Of a DNA stretch of 64,000 nt, positions 18,593-26,897 are shown piece by piece (positions within the stretch are counted from its first letter, which is position 1; every line of letters starts with the position of its first letter). The notes under the pieces are model-generated. The model saw only the letters and a list, made by a program, of their open reading frames with translations. It made no database searches and was not told where the DNA came from. The translations under genes were made by a program, and so were the position numbers. This DNA comes from CAVQWT01 sp963810815 (GTDB lineage Bacteria; Pseudomonadota; Gammaproteobacteria; Burkholderiales; Casimicrobiaceae), in NCBI GenBank assembly GCA_963810815.1, contig CAWEPB010000007.1, forward strand, positions 1,298,386 through 1,362,385, in the 5' to 3' direction.

Positions 18593-19597
18593 GTGCCCGA
18601 TACTGCCGCTCATTCCTGCCGCGGCCCCGATCCGCAGGTCAACCGCTGGATCCGGCGCCTGCTGACCGACGCCCGGCCCAGGGCGTCGTCGCTGATCGTC
18701 ACGGTCTGGGGCGACGCGCTGGCGCCGCATGGCGGCGCGGTCTGGCTGTCGACGCTGATCGACCTGGTCGCGCCGTTCGGGATCAACGAGCGGCTGGTGC
18801 GCACCAGTGTGTTCCGGCTCGCCCGCGACGGATGGATCGCCGCGGAGGCGTCCGGCCGCCGCAGCCGGTACCGGCTGACCGCCGCCGGCGCCCAGCGCTT
18901 CGCGCAGGCGTATCGCAGGGTCTACCGGCCACCCGCCGAACCCTGGGACGGTCGCTGGGAGTTCGTGCTCGCCCCCCCCGACCGGGTGCCGCCGCCGAAA
19001 CGGCGTGCGCTGCGGGCGGAGATGGCCTGGGCCGGTTTCGGCGAATTCGCGCCGGGAACCTGGGCGCGGCCCGAACGCGCCGACGACGCATTGGCGCGCC
19101 TCGCGGCGCTGCTCGACGACGAGGTTGCGCTGACGGTGTTCACGGCGCGCGATCGGGACGGTGCCGGCGCGCCGGCCGCAACCACGGCGGTCGTCACCGC
19201 CGCCGGACCGGGGACCACGCTGGCCCACCGCACGCCGGCGGTCTGGGACCTGGGCACACTGGCGGCCGACTACCGGCACTTTCTCGCCCGCTTCGGCAGC
19301 GTCGTCGAGGCGCTGCGCCGGCGCCCCGAGGACGCGCGCGATCCGGCCCAGACCTTCGCGGTCCGGACGCTGCTGGTCCACGAGTACCGGCGCGTCCGCC
19401 TGCGCGATCCGCAGCTGCCGACGGCGCTGCTGCCGCCCGATTGGCCGGGCGCCGCCGCGTACGCGCTGTCGCGGGCGTTCTACCGGCTCGCCCGCCCCGC
19501 GGCCGAGGCCCACCTGGAGAGCGCGTTCGCCGCCGGCGGCGAGGAATTGCCCCCCGCGCTGCCGGAGTTCCTGGTGCGCTTTCCGGATCAGGCTTGA
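18593..19597 (+). CDS. paaX: PaaX-family repressor of the phenylacetate operon
   Basis: A 334-residue regulator with the PaaX layout. The N-terminal winged helix (SSLIVTVWGDALAPHGGAVW, then INERLVRTSVFRLARDGWI) is followed by the central domain and the C-terminal region HEYRRVRLRDPQLPTALLPPDWPG typical of the family. It should bind the intergenic operator and be released by phenylacetyl-CoA. The start is a GTG at 18593, only about 7 bases after the proposed -10 box, so the transcript may be leaderless or a later start may be used. Confidence 0.93.
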   Translation: MPDTAAHSCRGPDPQVNRWIRRLLTDARPRASSLIVTVWGDALAPHGGAVWLSTLIDLVAPFGINERLVRTSVFRLARDGWIAAEASGRRSRYRLTAAGAQRFAQAYRRVYRPPAEPWDGRWEFVLAPPDRVPPPKRRALRAEMAWAGFGEFAPGTWARPERADDALARLAALLDDEVALTVFTARDRDGAGAPAATTAVVTAAGPGTTLAHRTPAVWDLGTLAADYRHFLARFGSVVEALRRRPEDARDPAQTFAVRTLLVHEYRRVRLRDPQLPTALLPPDWPGAAAYALSRAFYRLARPAAEAHLESAFAAGGEELPPALPEFLVRFPDQA

Positions 19598-19776
19598 GGC
19601 CGCGGGCCCGAGGCGACCGACGTGCAGGCGCAGCCACGCGCCTGCATCGGCTCGTCGTCCTCCTCGTCGTCCTCGTCGTCGTCCTCGTCGTCGCCGTCGT
19701 CGAACTCGCCATCCTCGTCGGGTTCGCCGATCGGCACCGGCTCGTCGCCGATCGCGGCCGCCGGCCAGCGCGGCAT
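19588..19776 (-). CDS. Small acidic hypothetical protein coupled to the LysM gene
   Basis: A 62-residue reading frame with an almost pure Asp/Glu middle (about residues 20-43) followed by a Cys pair in RGCACTSV. The ATG at 19776 overlaps the stop of the LysM/BON gene as TGATG, which suggests translational coupling. The acidic tract is coded by a repetitive GTC/CTC-rich DNA run that may also be a slippage-prone repeat. The last 10 bases overlap the end of convergent paaX. I do not recognise it; it could bind cations or be a chance frame. Confidence 0.4.
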   Translation of the reverse strand: MPRWPAAAIGDEPVPIGEPDEDGEFDDGDDEDDDEDDEEDDEPMQARGCACTSVASGPRPQA

Positions 19777-20279
19777 CACAGCGGCGGGATGCGCAGCACC
19801 TGTCCCGGGTAGATCTTGTCGGGGTGGGTCAGCATCGGCTTGTTGGCTTCGAAGATGACGGGATACTTGTTGGCGTCGCCGTAGTAGTGCTTCGCGATCT
19901 TCGACAGGTTGTCGCCGGAGACGACGGTGTAGTACTGGGCTTCCGGCGCGCTCTGGTCGACGCTCATCATGTCCTTGACCGCGGCGACGCCGGCGACGTT
20001 GCCGCAGCAGAGCGCGATCTTCTCGCGCGTCGGCTGGTCGGGCGCGACGCCGAACACCGACGCGACCGCGGACGCGCCGTCGAAGGTCACGGTAAGCCCC
20101 GTCGCGTTGAGGTTCTGCGACTTGATGTAGGCGAGGATGGCGTCGGCCGCGGCGTCGTTGGCCGCCTTGATCTTCGCCTCGTCGGCCGGCGCGGCGGCCG
20201 CTTCCTGCATCGCCGCCTTGGCGTGGCCGGTGCCGAACAGCTTCTCGCCAGCGCTCTTCACGAAATCGATGAGACCCAT
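19776..20279 (-). CDS. BON + LysM domain protein (YgaU/Kbp-like)
   Basis: A 167-residue soluble protein without a signal peptide. It starts MGLIDFVKSAGEKLFG, as in YgaU/Kbp proteins. A BON-like domain follows (LNATGLTVTFDGASAVASVFG), then a C-terminal LysM domain of about 50 residues (YTVVSGDNLSKIAKHYYGDANKYPVIFEANKP). The E. coli homologue Kbp is a cytoplasmic potassium-binding protein induced by osmotic stress. Whether potassium is bound here is inference from the shared architecture. It is convergent with paaX. Confidence 0.88.
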   Translation of the reverse strand: MGLIDFVKSAGEKLFGTGHAKAAMQEAAAAPADEAKIKAANDAAADAILAYIKSQNLNATGLTVTFDGASAVASVFGVAPDQPTREKIALCCGNVAGVAAVKDMMSVDQSAPEAQYYTVVSGDNLSKIAKHYYGDANKYPVIFEANKPMLTHPDKIYPGQVLRIPPL

Positions 20280-20516
20280 GCTTGCTCCCGGATGTCTTGG
20301 TGAGGTGTGGAACGGACTCGTCGCCATCCTGCCGCGCCCCGCGGACAGGGCCCTGGCGACAGTCACAGGATACGCCGTGGAAACCGCCGCCGTTGCTCTA
20401 TAATTACAGGTTGTGCCGGATGTCCGCCATCCGGCTTCCCGACGACCGGTGGCCCGCCCTCCGGCTGCCCCGCGTCGCCCCGAGCCCCCGTCTACCCAGT
20501 CCACGCCGTTCACCCC

Positions 20517-21446
20517 GTGTCGTCCGCGCCTTCCGTCGCCGCCGCTTCGATCCGCCCCGGTTCCGCTGCCGCGTGGCAGGTGGCCCTGCGACCGAAGACG
20601 CTCTGGATCGCGACGATTCCCGTGTTCGTCGGCACCGCGATCGCCTGGAGCGTTCACGGCGCGTTCGCGGCCTGGGTCGCGCTGCTGGCGCTCGCCGGGG
20701 CGATCGTCGTGCAGATCATCACCAACCTGCAGAACGACGTCGGTTACACGGCGCGCGGCGCGGAAACCGGGCGGCGCGTGGGACTGCCGCGGGCGACGGC
20801 GCAGGGCTGGCTGTCGCCGAAGGCGGTGAACGGAGCGATTGTCGTCGCGGTGTTCGCGGCCCTCGCCATCGCGGTCCCGCTGGTGTTCTATCGCGACGGC
20901 TGGGTGGTCGCGATCACGCTGGCTTCGATCGTCGCCGCGTACGCGTACATGGGCGGCCCCCGGCCGATCGCGTACACGCCGACGGGCGAGTTCGTCGTGT
21001 TCCTGTTCTTCGGACTGATGGCCGTCTGCGGCACCGTCTACGTGCAGGCCGGAACGGTCGGCGCCGCCGCCTGGATCGCCGGCACCGCCATCGGACTCCT
21101 CGCCGCCGCGGTGCTCGTCGTCAATAACCACCGCGACAGCGCACACGACGCGACGACCGGGCGCCGGACCTTCGCCGTCGTCTTCGGCAACCGCGCGTCG
21201 TTCCGCCTGTATCTACTCTGCACGCTGGCGCCGTTCGCGCTCGCCGCGGCGATCGCGGCGCTGGCCCGCTCTCCCTGGTACCTGCTGCCGCTGCTGGCGC
21301 TGCCCCGCGCCGCGACGCTCGGTCGCGACCTGCTGCGCATGGCGCCGGGCCCGGCCTACAACGCCCTCCTCTTCCGCACCGTGATGCTCGAAGTCCTGTT
21401 CGGCGCGCTGCTCGCCGTCGGCGCGGTGTTCGCGCGCCTTTACTAA
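20517..21446 (+). CDS. menA: UbiA-family prenyltransferase, MenA-like
   Basis: A 309-residue membrane prenyltransferase with about eight hydrophobic segments. The first polyprenyl-diphosphate site is IITNLQNDVGYTARG and the second is NNHRDSAHDATTGRRTFAV, which matches 1,4-dihydroxy-2-naphthoate prenyltransferase. It would make demethylmenaquinone. The first motif is a little degenerate (NDVGYTARGAE). I start at GTG 20517 because the sequence before it is Pro/Arg-rich and lacks family similarity; an earlier start is possible. No other menaquinone genes are in the window, so another prenyl acceptor is possible. Confidence 0.8.
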   Translation: MSSAPSVAAASIRPGSAAAWQVALRPKTLWIATIPVFVGTAIAWSVHGAFAAWVALLALAGAIVVQIITNLQNDVGYTARGAETGRRVGLPRATAQGWLSPKAVNGAIVVAVFAALAIAVPLVFYRDGWVVAITLASIVAAYAYMGGPRPIAYTPTGEFVVFLFFGLMAVCGTVYVQAGTVGAAAWIAGTAIGLLAAAVLVVNNHRDSAHDATTGRRTFAVVFGNRASFRLYLLCTLAPFALAAAIAALARSPWYLLPLLALPRAATLGRDLLRMAPGPAYNALLFRTVMLEVLFGALLAVGAVFARLY

Positions 21447-21545
21447 ACTGAGCTGAAGCGGCGGCGCGCACCCCGGCCCGACGCCCCACTCCCGGCGCAC
21501 CCGCCATCCGCCCACCCGCGCCCACGCCGATCCTTCGGGAAACCC

Positions 21546-23573
21546 ATGACCTCGCCCTACCCGCACCTCCTCGCCCCGCTCGACCTCGGCTTCGTCATGT
21601 TGCGCAATCGCGTCGTCATGGGCTCGATGCACACCGGAATGGAGGACCGGTTCTGGCACTACGGCAAGCTGGCCGCGTTCTACGCCGAGCGTGCGGCGGG
21701 AGGCGCCGGGCTGATCGTCACCGGCGGCATCGCGCCGAACCGGCGCGGGTGGCTGCTGCCGATGGCCGGCGTGATGTCGAGCTTCGCGCACGTCCCCGCG
21801 CACCGCCGCGTGACGCGCGCGGTCCACGACGCCGGCGGCCGCATCGTGATGCAGATCCTGCACGCGGGCCGCTACGGCTACCACCCGTTCATCGAGTCGG
21901 CGGTCGACACCAAGAGCCCGATCACGCCGTTCAAGGCGAAGGGCATGGACGAGGCGCGCATCCGCACGGTGATCGGCGACTTCGCGCGTGCCGCGAAGCT
22001 CGCGCAGGCGGCCGGCTACGACGGCGTCGAGATCATGGGCAGCGAGGGCTACCTGATCAACCAGTTCCTGTCGCAGCGCGTGAACCGGCGCGACGACGGC
22101 TGGGGCGGCTCGATCGACGGCCGCATGCGCTTCGCCGTCGAGATCGTCCGCGCGGTGCGCGCCGCCTGCGGGCCGGCCTTCATCGTGATGTTCCGGCTGT
22201 CGTTGCTGGACCTGGTCGAGGGCGGCAACACGATGGACGAGACCATCGCCGTCGCGCAGGCGCTCGAGCATGCCGGCATCACGCTGCTCAACACCGGCAT
22301 CGGCTGGCACGAGGCGCGGATACCGACCATCGCGACCAGCGTGCCGCGCGCGGCGTTCCGCGCCGCCACCGGCCGGGTCAAGCGCGCGCTCACGGTGCCC
22401 GTCGTGGCGTCGAATCGCATCAACACGCCGGAGGTCGGGGAGGCGATCATCGGTGACGGCGACGCCGACCTGGTGTCGATGGCGCGGCCGTTCCTCGCCG
22501 ACGCCGAGTTCGTCGCCAAGGCCGCCGCCGGGCGGGCGGAGACGATCAACACCTGCATCGCCTGCAACCAGGCCTGCCTCGACCACACCTTTGCCAACCA
22601 GCCGGCGACCTGCCTGGTCAACCCGCGCGCCGTCCGCGAAACCGAGCTGGTCTACCGCAGGACGGCCGCGCCGAAGTCGGTCGCCGTAGTCGGCGCCGGC
22701 ATGGCGGGGCTCGCCTGCGCGACCATCGCCGCGGAGCGCGGCCATCGCGTGACGCTGTACGAGGCCGCACCGGACATCGGCGGCCAGTTCAACATGGCGA
22801 TGGCGGTGCCCGGCAAGGAGGAGTTCCGCGAGACGATCCGCTATTTCCGGCACCGCGTCGCCGACACCGGCGTCGACCTCAGGCTCGATCACCGGGTGAC
22901 GCCGGGCGAACTCGACGGCAAGTTCGACGTGGTCGTCGTCGCGACCGGCGTCGTCCCCCGGCGGCCGCCGCTGGAGGGCATCGATCACCCGAAGGTGCTG
23001 ACGTATCCGCAGGTGCTGCGCGACGGCGTGCCGGTCGGCCATAGCGTCGCCGTGATCGGTGCCGGGGGCATCGGCGTGGACGTCTGCGCGTTCCTCCTCG
23101 CCGAGCACGCACCGCTGCCGGTCGCCGAATGGTGCGCCGAATGGGGCGTCGACCTCGAAGGTCGATCGCCCGGTGGGCTGGTCCCGCCGGCGGCCGCCCA
23201 CCCGCCGCGCGAGATCTGGCTGCTCAAGCGCTCGCCCGGCGTCGGGCGCATGGGGGCCGGACCCGGCAAGACCACCGGCTGGGTGCACCGGATCGAGCTG
23301 AAGCGCAACGGCGTGAAGATGCTGGCCGGCGTCGAGTACGTGAAGGTCGACGATGCCGGGCTGCACATCCGGGTCGACGGCCGCGACGAACTGCTGCCGG
23401 TCGACCACGTCATCCTGTGCGCGGGCCAGGAGCCGGTGCGCGAACTCGCCCCCGCGCCCACCGACGGCGCCGGCTCCGCGCACCTGCACGTCATCGGCGG
23501 CGCGGAGGTTGCCGCCGAGCTCGACGCCAAGCGCGCGATCCGGCAGGGCGCCGAACTCGCGGCGCGTCTGTAG
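21546..23573 (+). CDS. fadH: NADPH-dependent 2,4-dienoyl-CoA reductase
   Basis: A 675-residue iron-sulfur flavoprotein of the Old Yellow Enzyme family. A TIM barrel binding FMN (to about residue 335) is followed by four cysteines, C337, C340, C344 and C356, for a 4Fe-4S cluster. Then come FAD and NADPH domains (VAVVGAGMAGLACATIAAE; VAVIGAGGIGVDVCAF). Tyr169 and His255 sit exactly where the catalytic Tyr166 and His252 of E. coli FadH lie. It should reduce 2,4-dienoyl-CoA during breakdown of unsaturated fatty acids. It stands alone, followed by rutE after 129 bases. Confidence 0.94.
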   Translation: MTSPYPHLLAPLDLGFVMLRNRVVMGSMHTGMEDRFWHYGKLAAFYAERAAGGAGLIVTGGIAPNRRGWLLPMAGVMSSFAHVPAHRRVTRAVHDAGGRIVMQILHAGRYGYHPFIESAVDTKSPITPFKAKGMDEARIRTVIGDFARAAKLAQAAGYDGVEIMGSEGYLINQFLSQRVNRRDDGWGGSIDGRMRFAVEIVRAVRAACGPAFIVMFRLSLLDLVEGGNTMDETIAVAQALEHAGITLLNTGIGWHEARIPTIATSVPRAAFRAATGRVKRALTVPVVASNRINTPEVGEAIIGDGDADLVSMARPFLADAEFVAKAAAGRAETINTCIACNQACLDHTFANQPATCLVNPRAVRETELVYRRTAAPKSVAVVGAGMAGLACATIAAERGHRVTLYEAAPDIGGQFNMAMAVPGKEEFRETIRYFRHRVADTGVDLRLDHRVTPGELDGKFDVVVVATGVVPRRPPLEGIDHPKVLTYPQVLRDGVPVGHSVAVIGAGGIGVDVCAFLLAEHAPLPVAEWCAEWGVDLEGRSPGGLVPPAAAHPPREIWLLKRSPGVGRMGAGPGKTTGWVHRIELKRNGVKMLAGVEYVKVDDAGLHIRVDGRDELLPVDHVILCAGQEPVRELAPAPTDGAGSAHLHVIGGAEVAAELDAKRAIRQGAELAARL

Positions 23574-23702
23574 CGCGGCCGGCAACGACCTCTTGCCGGG
23601 CCTGTGGAATCGCGCCGGGCCCGGCCTGCGGAACCCGATACGCATCAACCGGCACGGCCGTACGCGCACTCCCCCGTGCCTCCACTCCAAGGAAGATCCG
23701 CC

Positions 23703-24290
23703 ATGCCCACGATCGACACCGCCGCCCTGCACCAGCTGTTCCTCGACGCCCGCACGCACAACGGGTGGCGCGATGAGCCGGTGACCGACGCCGAGCTCGA
23801 GCACCTGTTCGACCTCCTGAAGATGGGGCCGACCTCGGCCAACTGCTCGCCGGCCCGGTTCCTGTTCGTGCGCACGCCGGAGGCGAAGGCGCGGCTGTTG
23901 CCCTGCATGGCCCCCGGCAACGTCGAGAAGACGCGCACCGCGCCGGTCACCGCGATCATCGGTTACGACCTCGAGTTCTACGACAAGCTGCCGCAGCTCT
24001 TTCCGCACACCGATGCCCGCAGCTGGTTCGCCGGCAAGCCCGATCTCATCGCCAGCGCGGCGTTCCGCAACGGCTCGCTGCAGGGGGGCTACCTGATCCT
24101 CGCCGCGCGCGCGATCGGCCTCGACTGCGGCCCGATGTCCGGCTTCGACAACGCCAGGGTCGATGCCGAGTTCTGGGCCGGCACCGCGGTCAGGACCAAC
24201 TTCATCTGCAACCTCGGTCACGGCGACCCGTCGAAGCTGATGCCGCGCAGCCCCCGCTTCCGCTTCGACGAGGCCTGCCGCATCCTCTGA
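23703..24290 (+). CDS. rutE: Nitroreductase family, malonic semialdehyde reductase RutE-like
   Basis: A 195-residue FMN-dependent nitroreductase-fold protein. RutE reduces malonic semialdehyde to 3-hydroxypropionate in pyrimidine catabolism; E. coli RutE is 196 residues. Typical segments are FLDARTHNGWRDEPVTDAEL, LKMGPTSANCSPARFLFV and IGLDCGPMSGFDNARVD. The other rut genes are absent here, so a broader aldehyde or quinone reductase role is possible. An AAGGAAGAT ribosome site precedes the ATG. Confidence 0.87.
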   Translation: MPTIDTAALHQLFLDARTHNGWRDEPVTDAELEHLFDLLKMGPTSANCSPARFLFVRTPEAKARLLPCMAPGNVEKTRTAPVTAIIGYDLEFYDKLPQLFPHTDARSWFAGKPDLIASAAFRNGSLQGGYLILAARAIGLDCGPMSGFDNARVDAEFWAGTAVRTNFICNLGHGDPSKLMPRSPRFRFDEACRIL

Positions 24291-24373
24291 ACCGGCGGCG
24301 CGGGGCGCCGTGGCGGGCCGCAGGATCGGTGCCCGCCCGGCGGGCGGTATGATGACCGGGGAGGCAGTGCACG

Positions 24374-26005
24374 ATGGAAAGAATCCTGCTGGGAGACGAG
24401 GCGGTCGCGCTCGGCGCCGTCGACGCCGGCATCAGCGCGGCGTACGCGTATCCGGGGACCCCGTCGACCGAGATTTTCGAGACGATCCGGCAACACGCGA
24501 AGACCGCCGACCCGCCGATCCGGGGCCTGTGGTCGACCAACGAGAAGGTCGCCCTCGAGGAAGGCATCGGCGTCTCGTACGCCGGCAAGCGCGCGCTCGT
24601 CGCCATGAAGCACGTCGGCCTCAACGTCGCCGCCGATCCGTTCATGAACGTGGCGGTCGCCGGCGCGCATGGCGGGCTGGTCCTCGCCGTCGCCGACGAC
24701 CCGTCGATGCACAGCTCGCAGAACGAACAGGATTCGCGCTACTTCGCGGACTTCGCCCAGGTTCCCTGCCTCGAGCCTTCGGACCAGCAGGAGTGCTACA
24801 GCTTCACCCGCGAAGCCTTCGACCTGTCCGAGCAGCTGCAGGTGCCGGTGCTGCTGCGCCTGGTCACCCGGCTTGCCCACAGTCGCGCCCGCGTCACCTC
24901 GTCGCCGCCCCGGGCGCAGAACGAAGCGCGCTACGTCGCCGACCCGAGCCGCTACACGCTGATCCCCTCGAACGCGCGGCGGGCCTACGCCGCGCTGCTC
25001 GACAAGCAGGCGGCGCTCCTCGAGTACGCGGAGCGCCACCCGGCCAATGCCCTCACGCTGCGCGGCGACGGCCGCCCCGGCATCCTGGTGAGCGGCGTCG
25101 CATGGAACTACCTCCGGGAAGCGCTCGGCGCCGGCGTCGAGCAGTTCAACCTGTTGCGCATCGGCGTCTACCCGCTGCCGGTGCGCAAGATCCGCCAGCT
25201 GCTCGACGCCTCGTCCGAACTGTGGCTGATCGAGGAAGGCTATCCGTTCATCGAGCGCTACGTCAGCGCCCTGGGGCTGATGCGCGAGCCGCCGATGAAG
25301 GGCAGGCTGACCGGGCACCTGCCGCGCAGCGGCGAGTTGACGCCCGATGTGCTGCGGCGAAGCTTCGGGCTCCCGGCCGGCGAGGCCCTGCGGATTCCCG
25401 GGCTCGACGAGGTGCTGGTCGGCCGGCCGCCGCGACTCTGCGAAGCCTGTCCGCACGACGATGCGTACCTGGCGATCAACGAGGCCATCGCCGGCATGGG
25501 CGACGACATCCGCGTCATGGGCGACATCGGCTGCTATGCGCTGGGCTACCTCAAGCCGCACCAGGCGATCCACTCGTGCCTGTGCATGGGCGCGTCGATC
25601 GGCATGGCGATCGGCGCCGCGCACGCCGGCATGTCGCCCTCGCTGTGCGTGATCGGCGACGGCACCTTCACCCACTCCGGCATGGCGCCGCTGCTCGACG
25701 CGGCGCGCGAGAACACCTGCATCAAGGTGTTCATCCTCGACAACAGCATCGTCGCGATGACGGGCGGCCAGCCGACGATGGCGACCGACGAGCAGGTGGT
25801 CGACCTCGTCGCCGGGCTCGGCGTTCCGCGCGAGCGCATCCGCATCGTCTCGCCGGTGCCCCAGAAGAAGGCCGAGAACGTGCGCGTCATCCGCGAGGAG
25901 ATCGCGCAGCCGGGGCTGTCCGTCATCATCGCCCGCCGCGCGTGCGTCACCTACGCCAAAGCCATCAAGGAGCACCGCCGCGAGCGCAAGGCCACCCCGG
26001 CATGA
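24374..26005 (+). CDS. iorA: Indolepyruvate oxidoreductase alpha subunit, lacking the ferredoxin domain
   Basis: A 543-residue thiamine-diphosphate enzyme that oxidatively decarboxylates aryl pyruvates to arylacetyl-CoA. The N-terminal pyrimidine-binding half starts YAYPGTPSTEIFETI. The TPP motif is VIGDGTFTHSGMAPLLDAARENT, then ILDNSIVAMTGGQPT. The protein ends at RACVTYAKAIKEHRRE with no CxxCxxC-rich tail, so the two 4Fe-4S clusters of archaeal and classical IorA are missing. Two Cys in LCEACPHDDAY remain. It must use another electron acceptor or partner. Its product class (phenylacetyl-CoA from phenylpyruvate) would feed the paa pathway upstream. Confidence 0.88.
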   Translation: MERILLGDEAVALGAVDAGISAAYAYPGTPSTEIFETIRQHAKTADPPIRGLWSTNEKVALEEGIGVSYAGKRALVAMKHVGLNVAADPFMNVAVAGAHGGLVLAVADDPSMHSSQNEQDSRYFADFAQVPCLEPSDQQECYSFTREAFDLSEQLQVPVLLRLVTRLAHSRARVTSSPPRAQNEARYVADPSRYTLIPSNARRAYAALLDKQAALLEYAERHPANALTLRGDGRPGILVSGVAWNYLREALGAGVEQFNLLRIGVYPLPVRKIRQLLDASSELWLIEEGYPFIERYVSALGLMREPPMKGRLTGHLPRSGELTPDVLRRSFGLPAGEALRIPGLDEVLVGRPPRLCEACPHDDAYLAINEAIAGMGDDIRVMGDIGCYALGYLKPHQAIHSCLCMGASIGMAIGAAHAGMSPSLCVIGDGTFTHSGMAPLLDAARENTCIKVFILDNSIVAMTGGQPTMATDEQVVDLVAGLGVPRERIRIVSPVPQKKAENVRVIREEIAQPGLSVIIARRACVTYAKAIKEHRRERKATPA

Positions 26006-26787
26006 ATTACGATCTCGTCGTCTGCGGCGTCGGTGGCCAGGGCGTGCTCTCGATGGCCTGGATCATCGACCAGGCGGCGGTCGAGGCCGGGTTCCACCTG
26101 AAACAGCCGGAGGTGCACGGGATGGCACAGCGGGGCGGCGCCGTGTCGGCCTTCGTCCGCATCTCGGACGCCCCGATCGCCAGCGATCTCGTTCCCGACG
26201 CCGCGGCCAGCATGGTGCTTTCGGTCGAGCCGATGGAAAGCCTGCGCTACGCCAGGATGCTGCGCCCCGACGGCTGGATCGTCACCGACGTCACACCGCT
26301 GAAGAACGTGGCGGACTACCCGGACACCACGCGGCTCTTCGATGTGCTGTTCTCCGTGCCGCGCCTGATTGCCGTCGACGCGGGTGCCCTCGCGCACCGG
26401 GCGGGGACCGTGAAGGCGCACAACACGGTGATGCTGGGCGCGGCCGCACCGCTGCTGCCCTTGCCACCGCCGCTGCTGGAGAAGCACCTGCGTGCATTGT
26501 TCGCCGACAAGGGCGAGCGCATCGTCGCCGCCAACGTCGACGCATTCCGCATGGGCGAGGCGGCCAGCCGGTTTACCGTGGCGCTCGTTGCCGGTGGCGT
26601 CGCGCGCGAGGTCGTCGCCCGCGTCGTGCCGCGACTGGCGTTCGAGCCGCGGCCGGTGGCGCCGGAAGTGGCCGCCGCCTGGGTCGAACGGCTGCGCGCT
26701 CCCGGCGCGGACGCCGCCGCCGCGCGAATCTTCGATTCGACCGAGATCCTCGAGCTCGGTGCCGGGCACGCGGCGCTGTTCGCCTGA
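26002..26787 (+). CDS. iorB: Indolepyruvate oxidoreductase beta subunit
   Basis: A 261-residue gamma-type subunit of the pyruvate ferredoxin oxidoreductase family. The first Rossmann-like segment is LVVCGVGGQGVLSMAWIID, followed by QPEVHGMAQRGGAVSAFVRI, both standard for IorB. It overlaps iorA in an ATGA. It has no iron-sulfur motif. It is longer than archaeal IorB by a C-terminal extension from about residue 190. Confidence 0.9.
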   Translation: MNYDLVVCGVGGQGVLSMAWIIDQAAVEAGFHLKQPEVHGMAQRGGAVSAFVRISDAPIASDLVPDAAASMVLSVEPMESLRYARMLRPDGWIVTDVTPLKNVADYPDTTRLFDVLFSVPRLIAVDAGALAHRAGTVKAHNTVMLGAAAPLLPLPPPLLEKHLRALFADKGERIVAANVDAFRMGEAASRFTVALVAGGVAREVVARVVPRLAFEPRPVAPEVAAAWVERLRAPGADAAAARIFDSTEILELGAGHAALFA

Positions 26788-26897
26788 TCCCCGGGCACGC
26801 GGCGCGCAGTCCGCTGTCGGCAGGCGATAATGTCCGTCCCATTCGCCAATCGTCGCCCGCACGCGACCGACGCCCGCGTCGGCGCACACCCCCAGCC

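Noticed and set aside
19656..19705. Possible CRISPR or functional repeat at the GTC-rich run
   Set aside because: It is a low-complexity triplet run coding Asp/Glu or Ser in different frames, with no spacers.
21213..24221. 1002-codon minus-strand frame opposite fadH and rutE
   Set aside because: No signal, membrane segment or domain; antisense to two well-recognised genes.
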